Shown here in pieces: positions 1 through 5,762 of a DNA stretch of 9,861 bases (position 1 is the first letter of the stretch; each line of letters begins with the position of its first letter). A model generated the notes under the pieces. That model was not told the origin of the DNA. It worked only from the letters and a program-made list of their open reading frames with translations, and made no database searches. The position numbers and the translations under genes are program-made. Location of the stretch: positions 1 to 9,861 of the forward strand of contig JACZKN010000391.1 in the NCBI GenBank assembly GCA_014859985.1. Reading direction: 5' to 3'. This stretch comes from Candidatus Krumholzibacteriia bacterium (GTDB lineage: Bacteria > Krumholzibacteriota > Krumholzibacteriia > LZORAL124-64-63).

Positions 1-1
1 C

Positions 2-1345
2 GCCCAGGCCGCCGGGCTGCGCGAACACCTGGGCTCGCTGCGCCAGGAACTGCGCAGCGCCGACGCGGGGCACGCCCTGGCCGACGCGCTGGCCCGGGAA
101 CAGGCGGCGCTCGACGACCTGCAGACCCTGCGCGCCGACACGCGCGAGCGCCTGGCCGAGGCCGCGCTGCTGGCCGAGCTGCGCGAACAGCACGACACCC
201 TGGCCGCCCCGCCGCGCCTGCGCGAGGCCAACCGCCTGCTGGCCGAGTTCACCCGGGGCCGCTACGCCCTGCACCTGTCCGCCTCCGAGAGCGGGCCGGT
301 CTTCACGGCCGAGGATCTGACCGCGGGGCAGCGGCTGCAGCTGAGCGAACTCTCGGACGGCACCCGCACCCAGCTCCTCTTGGCCGTGCGCGTGGCCTTC
401 GTCACCGGCGCCGAGTCCGGCGCCCGCCCCCCCCTGTTCCTGGACGAAGCCCTGACCACCAGCGACCCCTGGCGCCTGGCCGCCGTGGCGGCCTCCCTGG
501 GCCGCCTGGCCGCTGCCAGCGGCCGCCAGGTCTTCTATCTGACCAGCCAGCCCGCGGACGTCGGCGCCTGGCGCGATGCGCTGGCGGCAGCGTCGCTGCC
601 GGCACCGACCATCCTGGACCTGGCGGTGGCCCGGGGCCAGGGCACCGCCGCCGGCCCGGACCAGTTGGCGCCGGTGGCCGCGCCCGCGGTGGCGGCTCCG
701 GCCGGGCGCAGCGCAGCCGAGTACGGCACCCTGCTGCAGGTGGCCGTCCTGGACCCGCTGCGTCCCTGGCAGGAGGCCGACACTTTCCACCTCGCGGCGC
801 CGGACCTCGAACTGGCGCACCGCCTGCGGGTCTGCGGCCTGGCGAGCGCCGGCCCGTTGGCCGCGGCCCTGCCCCGGCTGCAGCACCTGGGCGCCGCCGA
901 CCCCGGCCAGCAAGGGCGCCTGGCCCGCTCGCTCGGGGTGCTGCAAGCCTTGCTGGCTGCCTGGCGCGTGGGTCGGCCGCGTCCGGTGGAGATCGCCGAC
1001 ATCGACCAGAGCGGCGCCGTGTCCGAGGTTTTCCGGCCGCGCGTGCTGGAGCTGCTGAAGGAGACGGGCTGGGACGCGGCGCGCATCCTGGCCGCGGCGG
1101 CCGCGGGTGGGATCCCCAATTTCCGGCGCAACAAGCTGGAGGCCCTGCGCGAGCACCTGGCCGACGCCGGCTGCCTGGACGAGCGCCCGCCCCTGGGCAC
1201 GGACGAGCTGGTGACCGAGGTCCTGCTGCGCCTGGCCGCTGCCCCGCAGACACAGGCGCGCACCTCCCTGGAGGAAGTGCGCGCCCTGGTGCTGCGGCTG
1301 CTCGGGGCGATGCCCGGCGCCGGCGCTAGTCCGCCTTCTGGATGA
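2..1345 (+). CDS. C-terminal part of an SMC/Rad50/YhaN-like DNA-repair ATPase (5' end outside window)
   Basis: The frame is open from the first bases, so the start lies outside the window; 447 residues are visible. Visible residues 1 to about 70 are charged, Leu/Ala/Glu/Arg-rich helix typical of a returning coiled coil. 'PPRLREANRLLAEFTRGRY' then marks re-entry into the ATPase head, as in Rad50/SbcC/YhaN proteins. The ABC signature is LSDGTRTQ (nt 350-373), Walker B is PLFLDEA (Asp-Glu at nt 443-448) and the D-loop is TTSD. Walker A would lie upstream, outside the window. The strand after the D-loop reads VFYLTSQPADV, with no histidine where an H-loop is expected. About 250 residues follow the head that I do not recognise, including a basic, helical FRPRVLELLKETGWD...FRRNKLEALREHL segment. 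Such ATPases clamp or process DNA, often with a nuclease partner encoded beside them. The class is well supported; the exact family and role are not. The 3' end overlaps arsR by 20 bp. Confidence 0.85.
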   Translation, partial: AQAAGLREHLGSLRQELRSADAGHALADALAREQAALDDLQTLRADTRERLAEAALLAELREQHDTLAAPPRLREANRLLAEFTRGRYALHLSASESGPVFTAEDLTAGQRLQLSELSDGTRTQLLLAVRVAFVTGAESGARPPLFLDEALTTSDPWRLAAVAASLGRLAAASGRQVFYLTSQPADVGAWRDALAAASLPAPTILDLAVARGQGTAAGPDQLAPVAAPAVAAPAGRSAAEYGTLLQVAVLDPLRPWQEADTFHLAAPDLELAHRLRVCGLASAGPLAAALPRLQHLGAADPGQQGRLARSLGVLQALLAAWRVGRPRPVEIADIDQSGAVSEVFRPRVLELLKETGWDAARILAAAAAGGIPNFRRNKLEALREHLADAGCLDERPPLGTDELVTEVLLRLAAAPQTQARTSLEEVRALVLRLLGAMPGAGASPPSG

Positions 1346-1658
1346 GATCGGACAGGCTGACCTGGTCCTGCAGGCGCTCCAGCAGGATCTGGCGGGTCAG
1401 CGCGCAGGCCTCGCTGATCTTGGTCGAACGCAGGCTGTAGTAGACGTTGATGCCGTCCTTGCGCGTGTTGACCACCCCGGCCTGGCGCAGCACGGCCAGG
1501 TGCTGCGAGGTGTTCGCCTTGGGGATCTCCAGCATCTCGGCCAGGTGGTTGACGGAGATCTCCTCGCGCTCCTTCAGGATGTCGAGGATCTCCAGCCGCT
1601 TCGGGTTCGACAGCGTCTTGCACAGTTCGGCCTGCAGTTCGTAGAGCTTCTTTTCCAT
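1326..1658 (-). CDS. ArsR-family winged-helix repressor with two cysteines (YgaV-like)
   Basis: 110 residues, the usual size for ArsR/SmtB repressors, which bind DNA as dimers and release it when a metal or reactive thiol species binds. 'LCKTLSNPKRLEILDIL' is the conserved first part of the fold. 'ISVNHLAEMLEIPKANTSQHLAVLRQAGVV' is the helix-turn-helix, and 'TRKDGINVYYSL' is the wing. The classical ELCVCDL metal site in the recognition helix is absent. The only cysteines are Cys13 (helix 1) and Cys85 (helix 5), helices that pack together in this fold, so a dithiol, persulfide or soft-metal sensor is plausible. Start: the frame stays open upstream to 1814, but that part would cross the promoter. 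The ATG at 1656-1658 has GAGGT six bases upstream and fits the family length. It is likely autoregulated (see 1727-1771). The identity of the inducer is inferred only. Confidence 0.9.
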   Translation of the reverse strand: MEKKLYELQAELCKTLSNPKRLEILDILKEREEISVNHLAEMLEIPKANTSQHLAVLRQAGVVNTRKDGINVYYSLRSTKISEACALTRQILLERLQDQVSLSDLIQKAD

Positions 1659-1726
1659 CACACGACCTCGATGTTCACGACCCCAGCCCCCGGCACGCCA
1701 CCCATGGAGGGGACCACGAAAACAAG

Positions 1727-1744
1727 CTGTTGGTGAATTAACAG
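1727..1744. promoter_or_regulatory. Operator-like inverted repeat at the arsR start site
   Basis: CTGTT (1727-1731) and AACAG (1740-1744) form a perfect 5-bp inverted repeat around eight bases. The repeat spans the predicted transcription start and touches the edge of the -10 box. ArsR repressors commonly bind short dyads at their own promoters and block RNA polymerase, so this is a reasonable autoregulatory site. Five-base arms can arise by chance, hence the low confidence. Confidence 0.35.
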
Positions 1745-1771
1745 GATAGGACGCCAAGTTGCGCTTGTCAA
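1743..1771 (-). promoter_or_regulatory. Predicted sigma-70-type promoter of arsR
   Basis: Read on the minus strand, TTGACA (1766-1771) is a perfect -35 box. After exactly 17 bases comes TATCCT (1743-1748), a 4/6 match to the -10 consensus. Transcription would start near 1736, leaving a leader of roughly 75-80 nt before the arsR ATG at 1658. The region is markedly AT-rich compared with the genes around it. No terminator is visible after ispH, so arsR may also be reached by read-through from ispH. Confidence 0.7.
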
Positions 1772-1821
1772 AGTCCATTTTCTTCAATGTTTCATAGATA
1801 TAAACGATCCTCATTCGCTGA

Positions 1822-2769
1822 TCAACAACTTTCGTTGTCCGCCATGAGCTCGCGTGGCAGCTGGAACTTCACATTCTCCTGCAATACAACAACTTCCCTG
1901 GGCTGGAACCCGCGCTCGGAAAGGTACCGGACCACCTCCTGGACCAGGTGCTCGGGGGCCGAGGCCCCGGCCGTCAGCCCCACCGTGCGCGCATCGGCCA
2001 GCCGGGCGGGGTCGATGTCCCCGGGGCCGTCGATGAGGGAGGCGGGCACACCCTGGTTCTCGGCCACCTCGCACAGGCGGCGGCTGTTGCTGCTGGAGCG
2101 CGAGCCCACCACCAGCAGGTGCTCGATCCCCTGGCTGACGAGCTCCTTGACGGCGTCCTGGCGGTTCTGGGTCGCGTAGCAGATGTCGCTCTGCCGCGGC
2201 TCGACCAGGTTCGGGAAACGGGCCCGCAGGGCCGCGACGATGGCCGCGGTCTCGTCCACGCTGAGGGTGGTCTGGGTGGCGTAGGCCACCTCCGTGCCCT
2301 CGGCGAAGGTCAGGGCCGCCACGTCCTGCGCGGTCTCGACCAGGGTGATGCGGCCGGGGGCCTCGCCCATGGTGCCGAGCACCTCGTCGTGGCCGGCGTG
2401 GCCGATCAGCACCATCTCCCTGCCGCGGTCCACGTGGCGCACCACCTCGTGGTGGACCTTGGTCACCAGCGGGCAGGTGGCGTCGATGGCGCGCAGGCCG
2501 CGGCGCACGGCCTCGGCGCGCACCGCCGGGGCGATCCCGTGGGCGCTGAAGACCACCGTCCGCCCGTCCGGAACCTCGTCCAGCTCCTCCACGAAGACCA
2601 CGCCGCGGGCCTTGAAGTCCTCGACCACGGCCTGGTTGTGCACGATCTCCCGCCGCACGTAGAGGGGCGCCGTCCCACCCGCGAGCAGGCGATCGACCAC
2701 CTCGATGGCGCGCTCGACACCGGCGCAGAAGCCGCGGGGGTTGACGATCAGCAGGGTCTTGTCGCTCAT
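1822..2769 (-). CDS. ispH: 4-hydroxy-3-methylbut-2-enyl diphosphate reductase (IspH/LytB)
   Basis: Cytosolic iron-sulfur enzyme of the last step of the MEP pathway, reducing HMBPP to the isoprenoid precursors IPP and DMAPP. 315 residues, normal length. The three cluster ligands are present: Cys15 (NPRGFCAGVERAI), Cys99 (DATCPLVTKVH) and Cys197 (DICYATQNRQ). They correspond to E. coli Cys12, Cys96 and Cys197. The substrate-binding histidines are His44 (IVHN), His77 (SAHG) and His127. Glu129 in GHAGHDEVLG is the proton-relay glutamate, and TQTTLS, GSRSSSNS and TAGASAPE are the remaining phosphate-site motifs. Start: the ATG at 2767-2769 has AAGGAG (2775-2780) five bases upstream. The frame extends to 2940, but that extension has no family similarity and runs over the divergent promoter. 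It is transcribed away from the efflux operon and toward arsR. Confidence 0.98.
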   Translation of the reverse strand: MSDKTLLIVNPRGFCAGVERAIEVVDRLLAGGTAPLYVRREIVHNQAVVEDFKARGVVFVEELDEVPDGRTVVFSAHGIAPAVRAEAVRRGLRAIDATCPLVTKVHHEVVRHVDRGREMVLIGHAGHDEVLGTMGEAPGRITLVETAQDVAALTFAEGTEVAYATQTTLSVDETAAIVAALRARFPNLVEPRQSDICYATQNRQDAVKELVSQGIEHLLVVGSRSSSNSRRLCEVAENQGVPASLIDGPGDIDPARLADARTVGLTAGASAPEHLVQEVVRYLSERGFQPREVVVLQENVKFQLPRELMADNESC

Positions 2770-2813
2770 GGGCGCTCCTTGGGCTGCGTCCGGGGCCGGG
2801 GATCCGGCGGCAC

Positions 2814-2819
2814 AATATA
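2814..2819 (-). promoter_or_regulatory. Possible -10 box for ispH
   Basis: On the minus strand TATATT is a good -10 match about 45 bases before the ispH start codon, and it is the only AT-rich stretch there. At 17 bases upstream the sequence is CAACCA, a poor -35 box; a better TTTCAA lies 20 bases away, which is too far. This is either a weak promoter or one that needs an activator. Confidence 0.3.
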
Positions 2820-2870
2820 GTCCCTTTTTGCCGATCTGGTTGAAACCGCCGGCGCGATGGTCTCTAATCC

Positions 2871-2898
2871 TTGACAAGGGCCGGTCTTTGGCTATCAT
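2871..2898 (+). promoter_or_regulatory. Near-consensus promoter of the DUF2892-TolC-MFP-RND operon
   Basis: TTGACA (2871-2876, perfect -35) is followed after 16 bases by TATCAT (2893-2898, 5/6 match to the -10 consensus). Transcription would start near 2905 and give a leader of about 77 nt. So strong a promoter ahead of an efflux operon usually implies repression in the resting state, which fits the dyad overlapping its start site. Confidence 0.75.
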
Positions 2899-2930
2899 TG
2901 CGATGTCCATCGGTTTCGAAGTATCGCAAT
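2897..2930. promoter_or_regulatory. Perfect 8-bp inverted repeat, candidate operator of the efflux operon
   Basis: ATTGCGAT (2897-2904) and ATCGCAAT (2923-2930) are exact reverse complements separated by 18 bases. The left arm overlaps the end of the -10 box and the start site, so a bound repressor would block initiation. The left arm is mostly upstream of +1, so this is more likely a DNA site than an RNA hairpin. The ArsR protein encoded at 1326-1658 is the obvious candidate ligand, but the arms do not match the dyad at the arsR promoter. Confidence 0.5.
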
Positions 2931-2943
2931 AGATAGACAAGGG

Positions 2944-2960
2944 CCCCTCGGTGGGAGGGG
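2944..2960 (+). promoter_or_regulatory. Leader hairpin just upstream of the first ribosome binding site
   Basis: CCCCTC (2944-2949) pairs with GAGGGG (2955-2960) around a GGTGG loop. The stem ends seven bases before the GGAGGG ribosome binding site (2968-2973) of the DUF2892 gene. No U-tract follows, so it is not a terminator. It may stabilise the 5' end of the mRNA or affect ribosome access. Confidence 0.4.
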
Positions 2961-2981
2961 ACGACGCGGAGGGACAAGACC

Positions 2982-3188
2982 ATGACCATCGACCGCTACC
3001 TGCGGATCATCGCCGGCTTCTTCGTGCTGCTGAGCCTTGCCCTGGCCCACTGGGTCAGCCCCAAGTGGCTGTACTTCACGGCCTTCGTCGGGCTGAACCT
3101 CCTGCAGAGCGGGTTCACCAACTGGTGCCCGATGGTGGCCATCCTCAGGAAGCTGGGCGTGCCCGCCACGGCGGGCGCCCGCAACTGA
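2982..3188 (+). CDS. DUF2892 / YgaP-like small inner-membrane protein
   Basis: 68 residues. A short amphipathic start (MTIDRYLRII) leads into two predicted membrane helices, about residues 7-24 and 28-45, and a short basic tail. The motif FTNWCPMVAILRKLGV, with Cys49 at the membrane edge, and 'FVGLNLLQSGFT' before it match the DUF2892 family. This family also forms the membrane part of the rhodanese YgaP in E. coli. DUF2892 proteins are often found beside sulfur-transfer and sulfide-handling genes; their exact role is not established. The start is supported by GGAGGG at 2968-2973, eight bases upstream. It is the first gene of the efflux operon, 34 bp ahead of the TolC-like gene. The family call is firm; the function is not. 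Confidence 0.87.
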   Translation: MTIDRYLRIIAGFFVLLSLALAHWVSPKWLYFTAFVGLNLLQSGFTNWCPMVAILRKLGVPATAGARN

Positions 3189-3222
3189 CACGCCGGACCA
3201 TCGCACCGGGAAAGGTCGCGAC

Positions 3223-4656
3223 ATGAACCGTTTGCTGCCATCGGCGCTGGCCTGCGCCACCCTGGCTCTGCTCGTAACGGGCACGGGCGCCGCCGCCGAA
3301 GCTCCGGCGGACGCCGGCGCCCTGCGCCTGGGTACCGTCCGCGGCGACACCCTCGTGGTCGACCGCGCCCGGGTGATCGAACTGGCCCTGGAGCGCAACG
3401 AGATGCTGGCCGCCTCCGAGGCCATGCGCGACGCCGCCGCGGCCGACGCGCTGGGCGCCTGGCGGGGGTTCACCCCGCGCGTCGAGCTGGGCGAGTTCTT
3501 CCTGCGCTCGGACGACGCCCTGTCCGCCTTCGGCTTCAAGCTGCAGAACCGGCAGGTGACCGCGGCGGACTTCAACCCGGTGTTCCTGAACGAGCCGGGC
3601 GAGACCAACAACTTCATCACCCGGCTGCAGCTGCTGCAGCCGATCTTCAACGGCGGCATGGGCATCTACGGCAAGCAGGCCGCCGACGCGGCCAGCCGCG
3701 CCGCCGACCACACCCACCGCCGCGCCGCCGAGACCGTGCGCTTCCACGCGGTGCAGGCCTACGAGGGGCTGGCCCTGGCCGGCGCCTACGTCACGGTGAT
3801 GGAGGCGGCCGTGCGCTCGGCCGAAGGCCACGTGCGCCAGGCCGAGTCCATGGTCGCCAACGAGATGGCCACCGAGGCCGACCTGCTGCAGGCCCGGGTC
3901 TACCTGAGCGGCCTGCAGCAGCAGCTGATCACCGTGCGCAACCTGCGGGCCGTCGCGGGCGAGAACATCAAGCTGCTGGCCGCCGTGCAGACGCCGTTGG
4001 TGCTCGCCGCCGCGGCGCCCCCCGAGCCCGACGGCACGGGCGCGCTGCCCGTGGGGGTCGATCCGGCCACGGTGGCGCTGCGCAGCGACCTGCAGGCAAG
4101 CCGCGAGCAGGCCGCCGCCGCCGGCAAGATGGTGGGCGTGGCCCGCGGCGCGGTGCTGCCCCGGGTGAACCTGAGCCTGCAGCGCGACTACTACAGCCAC
4201 GAGGACCTCTTCGGGTCCGACGCCTCGAGCTGGAGCCTGGGCGTCTTCGCCACCATGGGCTTCGGCCTGGGCGACCTGGGCGACATCAGGAAAGCCAAGG
4301 CCAACAGCCGCGCCGCCCGTTACCTGGCCGACTTCCAGACGCGCCAGGCCGAGGTCCAGGCCACCGAGGCCTGGCTGAACGCCCGCGCCGCCTGGGAGAA
4401 GGTCCTGGTGGCGCGGGACGCCGTGGCTGCCGCCCGCGAGGGCCTGCGCATCGTCGGCAACCAGTACCGCGAGGGCCTGGCCTCGATGGTGGACCTGCTC
4501 GATACCCAGGCCGCCGCCACCATGGCCGAGGGCAACCTCGTCCAGGCCCGGCACGACTTCGCCGTCGGCCTGGCCAACCTCGAATACAGCGGGGCCCTGC
4601 CGCCGACCGGCGCGCCCCGGCGACCCGAAACGACCACCGCCCCCGCGGCCGAGTGA
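3223..4656 (+). CDS. TolC-family outer-membrane efflux channel protein
   Basis: 477 residues, normal for the family. Residues 1 to about 25 form a Sec signal peptide (hydrophobic ATLALLVTG, then GAAAEA). The mature part has the internal duplication of outer-membrane efflux proteins: one OEP repeat at about 44-253 and a second at about 284-455. Each repeat has long Ala/Glu/Gln-rich helices and strands such as FITRLQLLQPIFNGG and RVNLSLQRDYY. Equivalent segments ATEADLLQARVYLSGLQQQL and GLASMVDLLDTQ lie at matching points in the two repeats. As a trimer it would form the outer-membrane pore and periplasmic tunnel for the adaptor and RND pump encoded next. The ribosome binding site GGGAAAGG (3208-3215) supports this start. 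The stop codon is 20 bp before the adaptor start. Confidence 0.95.
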   Translation: MNRLLPSALACATLALLVTGTGAAAEAPADAGALRLGTVRGDTLVVDRARVIELALERNEMLAASEAMRDAAAADALGAWRGFTPRVELGEFFLRSDDALSAFGFKLQNRQVTAADFNPVFLNEPGETNNFITRLQLLQPIFNGGMGIYGKQAADAASRAADHTHRRAAETVRFHAVQAYEGLALAGAYVTVMEAAVRSAEGHVRQAESMVANEMATEADLLQARVYLSGLQQQLITVRNLRAVAGENIKLLAAVQTPLVLAAAAPPEPDGTGALPVGVDPATVALRSDLQASREQAAAAGKMVGVARGAVLPRVNLSLQRDYYSHEDLFGSDASSWSLGVFATMGFGLGDLGDIRKAKANSRAARYLADFQTRQAEVQATEAWLNARAAWEKVLVARDAVAAAREGLRIVGNQYREGLASMVDLLDTQAAATMAEGNLVQARHDFAVGLANLEYSGALPPTGAPRRPETTTAPAAE

Positions 4657-4676
4657 CCCCCAGGAGGATGCCGGAC

Positions 4677-5762
4677 ATGGCTACCAGGAACGTCGTCAAC
4701 ACCACCACGGCCGCACTGCTGGCCGCGGCCGTCCTGCTGGGAGGCTGCGGCTCCGACCCCGACGGCGCCGCCCAGGGCGGCAGGGAAGTGCAAGCCGTAA
4801 CCGCCACGGCCGAGCGCACCGCCGTGCCGCGGACGATCACCGCCACCGGCGGCCTGGAAGCCGCCACCACCGTGGCGGTCTCCACCCGCATGATGGGCTG
4901 GGTCAAGCAGGTCCACGTGCAGGCCGGCGAGCAGGTCAAAAAGGGCGCGCCGCTGGTCAGCATCGACGACAGCGACCTGCGCGCCAAGAAGGCCCAGGCC
5001 GAGGCCGGCATCGCCGAGGCTGCGGCGGTGCTCGCCAACGCCGAGACCATGGTCGGCCGCTTCGAGCGCCTCTACGCCGACAAATCCGTCACCAAGGCCC
5101 AGCTGGACGAGGTGGTGACCGGCCGCCAGCGCGCGGCCGCCGGCCTGGACATGGCCACCGCCGGCCTGCGCGAGGTGAACGTGCACCTCGGCTACCTGGA
5201 CATCACCGCCCCCGTGTCCGGCCTGGTGGCGCGGCGCCTGATCGAGCCGGGCAACATGGCCAGCCCCGGCATGCCGCTGGTCGTCCTGGAGCAGGCCGAA
5301 CGCTTCAAGGTGGTCGCGCACGTGGGCGAGAAGGACGTCTCCGGGCTCACCGCCGGCGCGCCCCTCAGCGTGGACGTGACCTCCCTGCCGGGCGCCGTGT
5401 TCGACACCGCCATCGACCGCGTGGTGCCGGCGGCCAACCCCGGCAGCCGCACCTACGACGTCGAGGCCTACCTGGACAACCCCGACGGCCGGCTCAGAAG
5501 CGGCATGTTCGCGCGGGTGACCATCCCCGTGGGCACCCGCGAGGCCGTGCTGGTGCCGGCCGCCGCTGTGGCGCACCGCGGCCAGCTGACCGGCGTGTGG
5601 ACCGTCGACGCCCAGGGCCGCGCCGCGCTGCGCTGGGTGCGCCTGGGCCGCACCCAGGGCGACCGCGTGGAGGTCGTGTCCGGCCTCGAAGGCGGGGAGA
5701 CCGTGATCGTTTCGGCCGACGCCCCCCTCGTCGAGGGCGACAAGGTGGTGACCAGGCGATGA
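4677..5762 (+). CDS. RND efflux periplasmic adaptor (membrane fusion protein), lipoprotein
   Basis: 361 residues. The N-terminus is a lipoprotein signal with lipobox Leu-Gly-Gly-Cys24. The HlyD/AcrA order follows: beta-barrel and lipoyl first half (about 40-98, with GWVKQVHVQAGEQVKKGAPLV), and a helical hairpin (about 98-168) that contacts TolC. Next come the lipoyl second half (LDITAPVSGLVARRLIEPG), a beta-barrel (about 209-285) and a membrane-proximal domain ending in VVSGLEGGETVIVSADAPLVEGD. Start choice: in-frame GTG 4653, ATG 4668 and ATG 4677 all exist. AGGAGG (4662-4667) is nine bases before 4677 and touches 4668, and only 4677 gives a clean lipoprotein signal. The residue after Cys24 is Gly, not the Asp that retains E. 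coli lipoproteins in the inner membrane. The stop overlaps the pump start (ATGA), so translation is probably coupled. Confidence 0.95.
   Translation: MATRNVVNTTTAALLAAAVLLGGCGSDPDGAAQGGREVQAVTATAERTAVPRTITATGGLEAATTVAVSTRMMGWVKQVHVQAGEQVKKGAPLVSIDDSDLRAKKAQAEAGIAEAAAVLANAETMVGRFERLYADKSVTKAQLDEVVTGRQRAAAGLDMATAGLREVNVHLGYLDITAPVSGLVARRLIEPGNMASPGMPLVVLEQAERFKVVAHVGEKDVSGLTAGAPLSVDVTSLPGAVFDTAIDRVVPAANPGSRTYDVEAYLDNPDGRLRSGMFARVTIPVGTREAVLVPAAAVAHRGQLTGVWTVDAQGRAALRWVRLGRTQGDRVEVVSGLEGGETVIVSADAPLVEGDKVVTRR

Noticed and set aside
402..1253. Long minus-strand frame opposite the ATPase gene
   Set aside because: Pro/Arg/Ala-rich low-complexity shadow; the plus frame carries ABC signature and Walker B motifs.
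1659..1814. N-terminal extension of arsR to 1814
   Set aside because: It would translate the -35/-10 promoter region; the ATG at 1658 has a proper ribosome binding site and gives the usual ArsR length.
1825..1838. ACAAC-GAAA-GTTGT hairpin at the end of ispH as a terminator
   Set aside because: The stem is only five base pairs, lies inside the last codons, and has no U-tract after it.
2770..2940. N-terminal extension of ispH to 2940
   Set aside because: It would run through the divergent operon promoter, has no family similarity, and the internal ATG at 2769 has a well-spaced AAGGAG and gives normal IspH length.
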